From Salibaculum sp031581025 (GTDB lineage Bacteria; Pseudomonadota; Alphaproteobacteria; Rhodobacterales; Rhodobacteraceae), in the NCBI RefSeq assembly GCF_031581025.1, contig NZ_JAVLCA010000011.1: a stretch of DNA of 64,000 bases; one strand, given 5' to 3'. Below are positions 18,541 to 27,210 of the stretch, piece after piece. The notes beneath the pieces are model-generated. The model saw only the letters and a program-made list of their open reading frames with translations, was not told where the DNA came from and did not search any database. Each line of letters starts with the position of its first letter. Position 1 is the first letter of the stretch. The translations under genes and the position numbers were made by a program.

Positions 18541-18930
18541 TCAGTGCAGAGTTCGGCGCAACGCGTCGGGCAGGCGCACCGGGCGTCCGTCGTCCCCCAG
18601 CGCCACCAGCGTCACGATGGCCGAGAACAGGACGACACCGTCGCGGGTGACGTCCTGTTTCACCACCAGCCGCGCGCCGGTCAGGGCTTCCACCGAGGTC
18701 TCGACTGTCAGCGCGTCATCGAAGCGCGCGGGCTGGATGTAGTCCGCCTCGACCCGGCGCACGGCGAAGACGACGCCCTGCTCGGCCTTGAGCCGCACCT
18801 GGTCGAGGCCCAACTCGCGCACCCATTCGGTGCGGCCGCGTTCGATGAATTTCAGGTAATTGGCATAGTAGACGATCCCGGCAAGGTCGGTATCCTCGTA
18901 ATAGACGCGGATCGGCAGGCGGTGGGTCAT
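18541..18930 (-). CDS. ybgC: Acyl-CoA thioesterase YbgC
   Basis: 129 aa hotdog-fold thioesterase associated with the Tol-Pal locus. The signature YYEDTDLAGIVYYANYLKF with the catalytic Asp is at residues 10-28, and RGRTEW follows. It hydrolyses acyl-CoA or acyl-ACP and is linked to phospholipid synthesis at the membrane. Its ATG overlaps the stop codon of the preceding 210-aa gene (ATGA), so the two are translationally coupled. The gene ends in a GC-rich hairpin without a T-run. Confidence 0.96.
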   Translation of the reverse strand: MTHRLPIRVYYEDTDLAGIVYYANYLKFIERGRTEWVRELGLDQVRLKAEQGVVFAVRRVEADYIQPARFDDALTVETSVEALTGARLVVKQDVTRDGVVLFSAIVTLVALGDDGRPVRLPDALRRTLH

Positions 18931-19559
18931 TGCGGGGCCTCCAGGCGGGCGAAAAGGCGCAGGGCGTGGCTCGGGTCCTGCGCCACGGCCGGCAGGATCG
19001 GATCGTAGGCGGCCCGGATCACCCCGGCAACCTCGGGGCGCAGAACCGCGACACCCTCGGCCATGGCCAGCGGCGAAGCCTCGGTGAAGGCCTGGTCGGA
19101 CCAAAGCAGGATCGACTGCACCGCCTGCGACAGCGCCAGGGTGTCCGCCGGGACGCGAGACATCTCGGCGTCCATGCGGATGAAGATGAAACAGGCCCGG
19201 ATCGCGCCGCCGGCGTCGAACCGGAAGATGCGATACTGGTTGGCATCCTGCGCCGCCAGCCGGCCCACCAGCGGGCCGAGGTCGGGCACCAGCCGGTCCA
19301 GGTCGGGCACCCGGGTCAGTTCGGCCCAGTCGCGGCAGAAGAACACCATGGTGTTGGCGCCCAGTTCGGGGTCGGTCTCGGCCATGGTGTGTCCGGACAG
19401 GGCGCAGACGGCCTCGAAAGCGCCCTTGATCACGGAAAGGGTCTGATCCTCGACCCCGAAGACGATGGGCACGATCGGCCGCCCCCAGCGCGCACAAAGG
19501 AAGGTGCCGTCGGCGCGGGTGAAGAGCGCCTCGATCCGGTCGGCGGAAAGCCTCGTCAT
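18927..19559 (-). CDS. Conserved-looking protein of unknown function, upstream of ybgC
   Basis: 210 aa, soluble, no signal peptide or membrane helix. I do not recognise a named domain. Visible features: an opening RADGTFLCARWGRPIVPIVFG, a GHTMAETDPELGANTMVFFCRDWAEL block, and an acidic, mostly alpha/beta composition. It overlaps ybgC by four bases (ATGA) and follows acr3 by 21 bases, so it is expressed with one or both. Codon use is like its neighbours. Partnership with YbgC or the Tol system is only a guess from position. Confidence 0.85.
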   Translation of the reverse strand: MTRLSADRIEALFTRADGTFLCARWGRPIVPIVFGVEDQTLSVIKGAFEAVCALSGHTMAETDPELGANTMVFFCRDWAELTRVPDLDRLVPDLGPLVGRLAAQDANQYRIFRFDAGGAIRACFIFIRMDAEMSRVPADTLALSQAVQSILLWSDQAFTEASPLAMAEGVAVLRPEVAGVIRAAYDPILPAVAQDPSHALRLFARLEAPQ

Positions 19560-19580
19560 CGCGTCCTCGTCTCCTTGCGG

Positions 19581-20591
19581 TCAGTCGGCGAAACGTGCGC
19601 GCGTGCGATTGGCGAAGGCGACCAGCGTCAGCATGACGGGCACCTCGACCAGAACGCCCACCACGGTCGCCAGCGCCGCACCCGAGTTCAGGCCGAAAAG
19701 GCTGATCGCCACGGCCACGGCCAGTTCGAAGAAATTCGACGTGCCGATCAGCGCGCAGGGCGCGGCGATGCGGTGCGGCACCTTGAGGGCAAAGGCCGCC
19801 GCATAGGCCAGGGCGAAGACACCGACGCTCTGCAACAGGATCGGCACGGCAATCAGGACGATCACCGACGGTCTGGCCAGGATCACCTGCCCTTGCAGGC
19901 CGAAGAGGATCACCACCGTGGCGATCAGGCCGACGATCGAGACTGGCTTGATCCGGCCCTGGAAGGCGGCGATCGCCGCGCGCGTGCCCAGCCTGCGCCG
20001 GGTGAGCAGCCCGGCCGCCAGCGGCAGCGCGATGAACAGCAGCACCGACAGCAGCAGCGTCTCCCAGGGCACGGCGATATCCGTGACCCCCAGCAGCAGC
20101 GCCACGATCGGCGCGAAGGCCACCACCATGATCAGGTCGTTCACCGTGACCTGCACGAGGGTGTAATTCTCGTCCCCCCGCGTCAGTTGCGACCAGACAA
20201 AGACCATGGCCGTGCAGGGCGCCGCCCCCAGCAGGATCAGCCCGGCGATATACTGCTGGGCATCCGCGGGCGCGATCCAGCGGGCAAAGACCACCTCGAA
20301 GAACAACACCGCCAGCGCGGCCATGGTGAAAGGCTTGATCAGCCAGTTGACGGCCAGCGTGATCAGCAGCCCGCGCGGCTGGCGCGCCACCTGCCCCAGC
20401 GATCCGGGGTCGACGCCCACCATCATCGGATAGACCATGGCCCAGATCAGCACGGCGACCACCAGGTTGACGCTGGCGACCTCCGCCGCCGCGATGGCCG
20501 CGACCAACGGCGCGGCCAGGTTGCCCAGGGCGATCCCCAGCACCATAGCCGCCGCGACCCAGACCGACAGGTATTTCTCGAAAACGCCCAT
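19581..20591 (-). CDS. ACR3-family arsenite efflux permease
   Basis: 336 aa, about ten transmembrane helices. The block ILLGAAPCTAMVFVWSQL carries the family's conserved cysteine used for As(OH)3 transport, and TVNDLIMVVAFAP and IGTSNFFELAVAV are the other ACR3 signatures. It exports arsenite. The ATG at 20591 is chosen because the protein family starts at MGVFEKYLSVWVAAAM; the frame extends 21 codons upstream. Unusually it is not with the arsR-arsC genes at 62848-63684 but between ruvB and the ybgC-tol block. The other bile-acid/sodium-symporter superfamily members are a less likely alternative. Confidence 0.9.
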   Translation of the reverse strand: MGVFEKYLSVWVAAAMVLGIALGNLAAPLVAAIAAAEVASVNLVVAVLIWAMVYPMMVGVDPGSLGQVARQPRGLLITLAVNWLIKPFTMAALAVLFFEVVFARWIAPADAQQYIAGLILLGAAPCTAMVFVWSQLTRGDENYTLVQVTVNDLIMVVAFAPIVALLLGVTDIAVPWETLLLSVLLFIALPLAAGLLTRRRLGTRAAIAAFQGRIKPVSIVGLIATVVILFGLQGQVILARPSVIVLIAVPILLQSVGVFALAYAAAFALKVPHRIAAPCALIGTSNFFELAVAVAISLFGLNSGAALATVVGVLVEVPVMLTLVAFANRTRARFAD

Positions 20592-20669
20592 GTGCCGCGC
20601 TCCTCGTGCCCCGGTTGCCAAGCAGGTCCTGCGCCAGAACCGGGCGGGATGCAACAGGGCGGCCCCGGG

Positions 20670-21698
20670 TCAGGCGCCGAATAAGTCCGACTGACCGGGC
20701 GGTTTCGGCGCCTCTAGACCCAGGTGGGTCCAGGCCTTGGCGGCCAGCATCCGCCCGCGCGGGGTGCGCTGGATCAGGCCCTGTTGCAGCAGGTAGGGCT
20801 CGATCACCTCTTCCAGCGCGTCGCGGCTCTCGCTCAGGGCCGCCGACATCGTCTCGATTCCCACCGGGCCGCCGCCGTAGTTTTCCGCGATCAGCGTCAG
20901 GTAGCGCCGGTCGGCCCCGTCCAGCCCGAGGTGATCGACCCCCAGCCGGGTCAGCGCGCGGTCGGCGATCTCGGGGGTCACGGTGCCGTCGCCCTCGACC
21001 ACGGCGAAATCCACGACCCGGCGCAGCAGCCGCCCGGCGATGCGCGGCGTGCCGCGCGCCCGGCGGGCGATCTCTTGCGCGCCGCCCTGTGTCGCGGGCG
21101 CCCCCAGCAGGCGCGCGCCGCGGGTGACGATCTCGTGTAGCTCTTCCGTAGTGTAGAATTGCAGCCGGGTGGGAATGCCGAAACGGTCGCGCAGCGGCGT
21201 CGTCAGCAGGCCCATGCGCGTGGTCGCCCCAATGAGCGTAAAGGGCTGCAGCTCGATCCGCACAGTGCGCGCCGCCGGGCCTTCCCCGATCACCAGGTCC
21301 AGCTCGAAATCCTCCAGGGCGGGGTAGAGCACCTCTTCGACCGCCGGGTTCAGGCGGTGGATCTCGTCGATGAACAGAACGTCGCGGGGTTCGAGGTTGG
21401 TCAGGATCGCGGCCAGGTCGCCCGCCTTGGCCAGCACCGGCCCGGAGGTCATGCGAAAGCCAACGCCCAGTTCCTTGGCCATGATCTGCGCCAGCGTCGT
21501 CTTGCCCAGCCCGGGCGGGCCGTGGAACAGGGTGTGGTCCATCGCCTCGCCGCGTCGCTTGGCGCTTTCGATGAAGACATGCAGGTTGGCGCGGGCTTCG
21601 GCCTGGCCGATGAACTCGTCCAGCAACTGCGGACGCAGGGCACGGTCGGCATCCTCGGGCTGGCGATCGGGGCGCAGGGTGGGATCGGGCTCTGCCAT
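20670..21698 (-). CDS. ruvB: Holliday junction branch-migration helicase RuvB
   Basis: 342 aa AAA+ motor that drives Holliday junction branch migration with RuvA. Walker A GPPGLGKTT and Walker B FIDEIHRLN are present, followed by sensor-1 GATTR and the arginine-finger region GLLTTPLRDRFG. The C-terminal winged helix (LIQRTPRGRMLAAKAW) is intact. It follows ruvA after 12 bases. Confidence 0.98.
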   Translation of the reverse strand: MAEPDPTLRPDRQPEDADRALRPQLLDEFIGQAEARANLHVFIESAKRRGEAMDHTLFHGPPGLGKTTLAQIMAKELGVGFRMTSGPVLAKAGDLAAILTNLEPRDVLFIDEIHRLNPAVEEVLYPALEDFELDLVIGEGPAARTVRIELQPFTLIGATTRMGLLTTPLRDRFGIPTRLQFYTTEELHEIVTRGARLLGAPATQGGAQEIARRARGTPRIAGRLLRRVVDFAVVEGDGTVTPEIADRALTRLGVDHLGLDGADRRYLTLIAENYGGGPVGIETMSAALSESRDALEEVIEPYLLQQGLIQRTPRGRMLAAKAWTHLGLEAPKPPGQSDLFGA

Positions 21699-21710
21699 GA
21701 TGTGGCCCTC

Positions 21711-22391
21711 TTACCCCTTCGGCGCCAGCAGCTTCAATGCCGCGCGGATCAGCGCGCCGGTCTCGGTGCCCGGCGTTTCATTCAGGGCCCGGGCCACGGC
21801 GCCCGCGGCCTCGGAGGGGCCGTAGCCCAGGTTCGTCAAGGCCGACAGGGCCTCGGACTGGGCCGCGCCATCGGGCGCGGGGGCCGCCGGGGCGGCAGGG
21901 GGGGGCGTCTCGACAACCGCGTCATCCGCGGTTTCGGGCGCGGTTTCGGGCGCCGCTGTGATCGGCGCCGCGGCCCCCATGGCCATGACGGTGGGCGCCT
22001 TGTCCTTGAGATCGAGAATCACCTTCTGCGCTGTCTTGGGCCCGACCCCCTTGGCCGAGGCGACCGCCGACCAGTCGCCCAACGCCATGGCCCGACTGAC
22101 CCCGTCGGCCCCGAGCGTGCCGAGGATCGCCAGCGAGGCCTTGGCCCCGATGCCCTGCACGCCCATCAGCAGGCGGTGCCATTCCTTTTCCACCAGCGAG
22201 GGAAAGCCGAACAGCTGCAACAGGTCGTCCCGCACCAGCAGGTCGGTATAGAGCGAGACCGCCTCGCCCGGGCCGGGCAGCGTGGCCATGGTCCGGTCCG
22301 AGACAAAGACGACATAGCCCACCCCGCGCACGTCGATGAGCACATGATCGTCGGCCCGGTAGTCCAGCCGTCCGGAGAGCCGCCCGATCAT
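21711..22391 (-). CDS. ruvA: Holliday junction DNA-binding protein RuvA
   Basis: 226 aa. Domain I (MIGRLSGRLDYR onward), the helix-hairpin-helix region (LMGVQGIGAKASLAILG and GVGPKTAQKVILDLKDK), a Pro/Ala-rich flexible linker longer than in E. coli RuvA, and domain III (ALTNLGYGPSEAAGAVARAL) that contacts RuvB. Its ATG overlaps the ruvC stop by four bases. Confidence 0.98.
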   Translation of the reverse strand: MIGRLSGRLDYRADDHVLIDVRGVGYVVFVSDRTMATLPGPGEAVSLYTDLLVRDDLLQLFGFPSLVEKEWHRLLMGVQGIGAKASLAILGTLGADGVSRAMALGDWSAVASAKGVGPKTAQKVILDLKDKAPTVMAMGAAAPITAAPETAPETADDAVVETPPPAAPAAPAPDGAAQSEALSALTNLGYGPSEAAGAVARALNETPGTETGALIRAALKLLAPKG

Positions 22392-22894
22392 GCCGAAGCC
22401 CCCTGAACCGCGCGCGCCAGCTGCCCCGCCGATTGCAGGTGATGGGCATGGCAGATCGCGATGGCCAGCGCATCGGCCGCATCCGGCCCGGCCAGCGCGA
22501 CCCCGGGCAGTTGCAGCCGCACCATATGGGCGATCTGGCCCTTGTCGGCATGGCCCACGCCGACCACGGCCTTCTTGACGGCGTTGGGTGCGTATTCGCC
22601 CACGGCCAGCCCGGCACGGGCCACGACCAGCATGGCCACGCCTCGGGCCTGGCCCAGCTTGAGCGTGCCGGCCCCGTCCTTGTTGACGAAGGTCTGTTCC
22701 ACCGCTGCGGCGTCAGGGGCGTGCCCCGTCACGACCGCCTGCAACTGGTCGTGCAGCGACAGCAACCGCGCCGCCATCTCGGTGCCGGCTGATTCGCAAA
22801 CGCCGTTGGCGACATGCGACAGGCGCCCACCCGTCACCTCGATCAGGCCCCAGCCCATCTTTCGCAATCCCGGATCAATGCCCAATACCCGCAT
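22388..22894 (-). CDS. ruvC: Crossover junction endodeoxyribonuclease RuvC
   Basis: 168 aa RNase H-fold resolvase that cuts Holliday junctions. The first catalytic Asp is in LGIDPGLRKMGWG (residue 7), the Glu in AAVEQTFVNKD (about residue 66), and the C-terminal acidic residues in GPDAADALAIAICH. It is the first gene of ruvCAB. I looked for the alphaproteobacterial LexA box (GAAC-N7-GAAC) upstream and found only a half-site. Confidence 0.97.
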   Translation of the reverse strand: MRVLGIDPGLRKMGWGLIEVTGGRLSHVANGVCESAGTEMAARLLSLHDQLQAVVTGHAPDAAAVEQTFVNKDGAGTLKLGQARGVAMLVVARAGLAVGEYAPNAVKKAVVGVGHADKGQIAHMVRLQLPGVALAGPDAADALAIAICHAHHLQSAGQLARAVQGASA

Positions 22895-23224
22895 GCCACC
22901 CCGTCATTATTGCCGTTTTGCAACAGCCCTAGCACAAAGAGCGAACACTGGCCAAGACGGAATGCGCGGTCCGAAAGCGACACGTCACCTGTCCGCCGGC
23001 GACACACCCTCGGCGCTACGGTCCGTTTTCGCCCCTTCCGGGGTCGAAAACGACACGCGCGGAAAGCAGAATTTAACCATTCTAATCATGGGTTTAGTGC
23101 AAAACCGGGGTATGCTGAAAACGCATGGGAGCCATGCAAAAAACGCTCTGGCGCGAGGCGACAGACCTGCCTAGCTGCGCTGCAGACGACACCCCGACGC
23201 GCGCCCATTTCACAGGAGAGACCC
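22895..23224. other. 330-base divergent intergenic region (ruvC / DUF1127 gene)
   Basis: This region separates two divergent genes and should hold both promoters. The right part is AT-richer than its surroundings (around 23070-23110) and includes TATGCT at 23111-23116, a possible -10 for the DUF1127 gene. No coding frame is supported, and no clear operator was found. Confidence 0.4.
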
Positions 23225-23419
23225 ATGGCCGCCATCGACATGACCCGCCCGCTCACCGGCTTCGGATTCTCGTTCGCCAATCTCCTCGGAACGATGGCCA
23301 GCTGGAATGACGCGCGCGCCACGCGCCGGGCGCTGTCCAGCCTCAGCCGCCGCGAGCTTGACGACATCGGCCTGTGCCCCGGCGACATCGACCGCATCGC
23401 CCGGGGCAAGCGCCGCTGA
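23225..23419 (+). CDS. DUF1127 (YjiS-like) small basic protein
   Basis: 64 aa. The C-terminal motif RRALSSLSRRELDDIGLCPGDIDRIARGKRR is the DUF1127 domain (split here: SLSRRELDDIGL, then DIDRIARG), found in many short proteins of alphaproteobacteria, some of which act in RNA turnover or stress and phosphate responses. The ATG at 23225 is preceded by AGGAG; a longer frame back to 22814 has no support. It is monocistronic, between ruvC (divergent) and prmA (convergent). Confidence 0.88.
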   Translation: MAAIDMTRPLTGFGFSFANLLGTMASWNDARATRRALSSLSRRELDDIGLCPGDIDRIARGKRR

Positions 23420-23451
23420 GGGCTCCAACACCGCCGGACAATGACATGAAC

Positions 23452-23479
23452 AGGCCGCGTCGGACCCCCGGCGCGGCCT
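23452..23479 (+). terminator. Possible terminator after the DUF1127 gene
   Basis: Inverted repeat AGGCCGCG / CGCGGCCT with a 12-base loop, 32 bases after the stop, followed by the moderately T-rich CTGTCTTG. The weak T-tract keeps confidence low. Confidence 0.45.
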
Positions 23480-23705
23480 CTGTCTTGCCGACCGCCAGGC
23501 TATGGCGCAAACGGGCACTCGACGGTGCGTATCCGGGCGGCGCAGGCTCTCGCGCACCCGCATGATTCGGGCGAGCCGGGTCTCGAAACCCGGAGAAATC
23601 CGCAGGACGCCCTTGCTGCGATCCACGCTTCGGCTTTTGGACGCTGACGCCCGAATGCGGCGCTAAGGGGCAAACGTCGTCAATTCGCCGAGTACGGGCG
23701 GAAAA

Positions 23706-24581
23706 TCACCTCGGCTTGGCCATGACCAGTGTCGTCCAGTCAGCAATCTCGTCGCGGGCCTCGGGTTTGAACCCGCAGCGTGCATAGGCCGCACTGACCT
23801 CTTCGGCCTGATCGTTCAGCAGGCCGGAGAGGATCACATACCCCCCGGGGCTGGTATGCGCCGCCACCGCAAGAGCCAGGTCGATCAAAGGCCCCTTGAG
23901 GATATTGGCGAAGACCAGGTCATAGGGGGCCCGGTCGGCCAATGCAGGGGCCTCGAACCCTGCGGCGGTGAAACAGGTGACAGCCCCGGCCATGCCGTTG
24001 GCGGCCAGGTTGGCCTGGGCCACCTCGACGGCGACCGGGTCGATATCGCTGGCGATGACCTGCGCCTCGGGCAGGCACTTGGCCGCCGCCATGGCCAGAA
24101 CGGCGGTGCCGCAGCCGATATCGGCCACCTTCTGCGGCGCCTCGCCCTGCCCCAGCAGCCGGTCGAAGGCGCGCAGGCAGCCCAACGTGGTGCCGTGATG
24201 CCCGGTGCCAAAGGCCATGGCCGCCTCGATCAGCAGCCCCACCCGGCCCTCGGGCAGCCTGTCGACATCATGGCTGCCGTAGACGAAGAATCGCCCCGCC
24301 TCGACGGGGGACAATTCGCGTTTGACATGCGCGACCCAGTCCACGTCGGGCAGTTGCGACACGGCGAACGGCTTGGCCCCATGCGCCGCGGCCAGCAGCG
24401 CCAGGGCGACCTCGTCGGGGCCTTGCTCGAAATAGCCGCCGACTTCCCACAGGCCTGAACCGTCCTCCATCTCGAAGACGCCCACGCCGGTGGGCGCCGG
24501 CTCCAGCCCCTCCAGTGCATCGCCCAGGGCCTGGGCCGCATCCTTGCCATCAAGTGTCGTCAGGGCCGTGAAGGTCGTCAT
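23706..24581 (-). CDS. prmA: Ribosomal protein L11 methyltransferase
   Basis: 291 aa SAM-dependent methyltransferase that trimethylates ribosomal protein L11. SAM-binding motif I VADIGCGTAVLAMAAAK, preceded by AFGTGHHGTT, and VFANILKGPLIDLA (the NxxxxxL/P motif IV) are typical of PrmA. The divergent N-terminal L11-recognition domain spans about residues 1-110. The frame starts at the ATG at 24581, directly after the small membrane ORF. Confidence 0.94.
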   Translation of the reverse strand: MTTFTALTTLDGKDAAQALGDALEGLEPAPTGVGVFEMEDGSGLWEVGGYFEQGPDEVALALLAAAHGAKPFAVSQLPDVDWVAHVKRELSPVEAGRFFVYGSHDVDRLPEGRVGLLIEAAMAFGTGHHGTTLGCLRAFDRLLGQGEAPQKVADIGCGTAVLAMAAAKCLPEAQVIASDIDPVAVEVAQANLAANGMAGAVTCFTAAGFEAPALADRAPYDLVFANILKGPLIDLALAVAAHTSPGGYVILSGLLNDQAEEVSAAYARCGFKPEARDEIADWTTLVMAKPR

Positions 24582-24584
24582 CTG

Positions 24585-24806
24585 TTACTCCGAAGGGGCG
24601 GGCAGGACCCGCGTCAGGATGGTTTCGTTGCCCGGGCCAGGATGGCGCGGGATAAGCAGCGCCAGGGACATCCCCGCCATGCCCGCCGCCAGCCCGAAGA
24701 CCGCCGCGGGCAACACCATCCAGAGATAGCCCAGTAGCGTCGGCAGGACCACCGCCGTCATAAAGGCCACCGGCATGGCGGCGGCCATGAGAAACAGAAG
24801 CGTCAC
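24585..24806 (-). CDS. Small two-helix membrane protein, possibly frameshifted
   Basis: From a GTG at 24806 this gives 73 aa with two hydrophobic helices (TLLFLMAAAMPVAFMTAVVL and LWMVLPAAVFGLAAGMAGM) and a short polar tail ending four bases before prmA. No good ribosome binding site precedes this start or the ATG at 24788. In the next frame an ATG at 24852 encodes MRIVPLAQARLLPLA, and dropping one C from the CCC near 24807-24809 would join this leader directly to VTLLFLM. The gene may therefore be frameshifted, by mutation or by a base-calling error. I do not recognise the family. Confidence 0.45.
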   Translation of the reverse strand: MTLLFLMAAAMPVAFMTAVVLPTLLGYLWMVLPAAVFGLAAGMAGMSLALLIPRHPGPGNETILTRVLPAPSE

Positions 24807-24916
24807 GGGCCAACGGCAGCAACCGGGCCTGAGCCAGGGGAACGATGCGCATGAGCAGCGCTCTACGCCGTTTCGGCGCCCTTGGCGAGTGCGGATGGAC
24901 CCGCCCGGCCCGACCG

Positions 24917-27118
24917 TCAGTAGAAGGACTGTGGGTCGATATCCAAGGCCAGGCGCAGATCGCCCCTGAGCGCGAACTGACCGACCCATTGTGCGAGCGC
25001 CTGTTGCAACGGCACGCCCTTGTCGGCCTTGACCAGCAGGCGCACCCGGTGCCGGCCCCGGATGCGCGCGATGGGCGCGGGCGCGGGCCCGAAGACCTGT
25101 GCCCCGATCCGGCGTAGCGGGGCATCGTTGCGCGCCATTTCCGTGCCCAGGTCAAAGACCGCCTGCGCTTCGGTGCCCGACAGGATGATCCCCGCCATGC
25201 GCCCATAGGGCGGCACACCCGCTGCCTCGCGTTCCGCCGCTTCGGCGGCCCAAAAGGCCTCTTCATCGCCGCCAAGGATCGCGCGGATCACCGGATGGTC
25301 CGGCTGGAAGGTCTGAAGCAGCGCCGTGCCGGGCGTCGACGCCCGGCCCGCCCGGCCTGCGACCTGGCGCAACAGCTGGAACGTCCGCTCCGCCGCCCGC
25401 AGGTCGGAGCCCTGCAAGCCGAGGTCGGCATCTATGACCCCGACGAGCGTCAGGTTCGGAAAATTGTGCCCCTTGGCCACCAGCTGCGTGCCGATGATGA
25501 TATCCGCCTCGCCCGCGGCGATCCCCTCGATCGCCTCTTTCAGCGCCCGGGCCGAGCCATACAGATCGGACGACAGGACAGCGGTGCGCGCCTCGGGCCA
25601 AAGCGCGCGGGCCTCTTCCTCCAGTCGCTCGACGCCCGGGCCGACAGGCGCGAGCCGGTCCTCGGCCCCGCAGCTTGGACAGGCAGCCGGCATCGGCCTG
25701 GTTTCGCCGCACTGGTGGCACATCAGCCGTTTCAGGAAGCGATGCTCCACCATGGTCGCGTCGCAGTCGTCGCAGCCGATCTGGTGGCCGCAGGCCCGGC
25801 AGATCGTCACCGGGGCATAGCCTCGCCGGTTGAGGAACAGCAGCGCCTGTTCCCCCTGCGCGATCCGCCGGTCCACCGCTTGCTTCAAGCTGGGCGAGAC
25901 CCACTTGCCGCCCGGCAGCTCTTCCAGCCGCATGTCGATCGCCGCCATCCCGGGCATCACCGCCTCGCCGAAGCGGTCGGCCAGGTCTAGCCGCGCGTAT
26001 TTCCCCGCCTGCGCATTGGCCCAGCTTTCCAGCGAGGGCGTGGCCGAGGCCAGCACCACCTGCCCCCCGGTCAGCGAAGCCCGCAGCACGGCCATGTCGC
26101 GCGCGTTGTAAAGCACCCCGTCCTCCTGCTTGTAGGAGGTGTCGTGTTCCTCATCCACGACGATCAGGCCAAGATCGCGGTAGGGCAGGAACAGCGCCGA
26201 GCGTGCGCCCACGACCACCTGACAGCCGCCCTGCCCGACCATCTTCCAGCAGCGCCGCCGCTCGGTCATGGTCACGCCGGAATGCCACTCGCCGGGCTTC
26301 ACACCAAAGCGTGCCTCGATCCGGGTCAGGAACTGCTCGGTCAGGGCGATCTCGGGCAGCAGGACAAGCGCCTGCCGCCCCGCGCGCAGGGTCTCGGCCA
26401 CCGCCTCGAGGTAGACCTCGGTCTTGCCCGAACCGGTCACGCCCTTGAGCAGCGTCGTGCCATAGCGCTGCGCCTTGATGGCCGCGCGCAGCGCCTGCGC
26501 CGCCCCTGCCTGCGCCTCGGTCAGGGTCTTGCCGCCGTGATCCGGGTCCAACCGGGGATAGGGCGTATCGCGCGGCGCGTCCTCCTCGCGGACCGCACCC
26601 TGCTTGACCAGACCCTTGACCACCGATCCCGAGACCCCCGCCATCTCGGCCAGTTCGCCCAGGGTAAAGGATAGCCCGCCATGGTCACGCAGCACCCCCA
26701 GCACCCTGTCGCGCGCGGCGGTCATGCGATCAGGTTTGGCATCGCCGAGCCGGAACACCTTGCGCATGGAGGGCGCATCGCCCAACCCCGGCGCCCGGGT
26801 GGCCAGCCGCAGCATCGCCGGCATGGGCGTCAGGGTGTAGCCCGCCGCCCGTTCGAGAAAGTCACGCATGTCCGGCGTCATGGGCGCAAGGTCCAGCACT
26901 CGGATCACCGAGCGGATCTTGGCCCGGTCATAGTTGCCCCGGCCCGGCCCCCAGACCACACCCAGCACCTTGCGCGGGCCCAGCGGGACCTCGACGAAGG
27001 CGCCCAGCCAGCAGCCGCCCTCGGGCGCGGCATAATCCAGCACCCGGTCCAGCGGCTGGGTGGTCAGCACGCCGACCAGGGCGCCTTCGTCGTAGAAGTC
27101 AGGTGCCGCCGAAGTCAT
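24917..27118 (-). CDS. priA: Primosomal replication-restart helicase PriA
   Basis: 733 aa. N-terminal 3'-DNA-binding domain, then the DEXH helicase core with Walker A GVTGSGKT and motif II DEEHD, and two zinc modules (CRACGHQIGCDDC and CHQCGETRPMPAACPSCG). The C-terminal helicase and restart domains follow (GTQLVAKGHNFPNLTLVGV, QVAGRAGR). It reloads the replisome at stalled forks. It is divergent from fsa across a 92-base intergenic region. Confidence 0.97.
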   Translation of the reverse strand: MTSAAPDFYDEGALVGVLTTQPLDRVLDYAAPEGGCWLGAFVEVPLGPRKVLGVVWGPGRGNYDRAKIRSVIRVLDLAPMTPDMRDFLERAAGYTLTPMPAMLRLATRAPGLGDAPSMRKVFRLGDAKPDRMTAARDRVLGVLRDHGGLSFTLGELAEMAGVSGSVVKGLVKQGAVREEDAPRDTPYPRLDPDHGGKTLTEAQAGAAQALRAAIKAQRYGTTLLKGVTGSGKTEVYLEAVAETLRAGRQALVLLPEIALTEQFLTRIEARFGVKPGEWHSGVTMTERRRCWKMVGQGGCQVVVGARSALFLPYRDLGLIVVDEEHDTSYKQEDGVLYNARDMAVLRASLTGGQVVLASATPSLESWANAQAGKYARLDLADRFGEAVMPGMAAIDMRLEELPGGKWVSPSLKQAVDRRIAQGEQALLFLNRRGYAPVTICRACGHQIGCDDCDATMVEHRFLKRLMCHQCGETRPMPAACPSCGAEDRLAPVGPGVERLEEEARALWPEARTAVLSSDLYGSARALKEAIEGIAAGEADIIIGTQLVAKGHNFPNLTLVGVIDADLGLQGSDLRAAERTFQLLRQVAGRAGRASTPGTALLQTFQPDHPVIRAILGGDEEAFWAAEAAEREAAGVPPYGRMAGIILSGTEAQAVFDLGTEMARNDAPLRRIGAQVFGPAPAPIARIRGRHRVRLLVKADKGVPLQQALAQWVGQFALRGDLRLALDIDPQSFY

Positions 27119-27210
27119 GTTAGCGCAACCATCAAGGGGTTTCCGTATTGTCTAATCTGGGGTAAACCCTGCCATGACAACTGCCAACCCCAAGCACCCG
27201 GAGCTCTGAC

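Noticed and set aside
22942..22957. Possible LexA (SOS) box upstream of ruvC
   Set aside because: Only one GAAC half-site; the base run at the expected second half is AAGA instead of GAAC.
22814..23224. Upstream extension of the DUF1127 reading frame
   Set aside because: No ribosome binding site or family similarity; the AGGAG-preceded ATG at 23225 gives a complete DUF1127 protein.
23420..23705. Possible structural RNA between the DUF1127 gene and prmA
   Set aside because: A CCGGGT-CTCGAA-ACCCGG hairpin near 23577-23594 looked like a tRNA T-arm, but no cloverleaf, anticodon arm or acceptor stem could be built around it.
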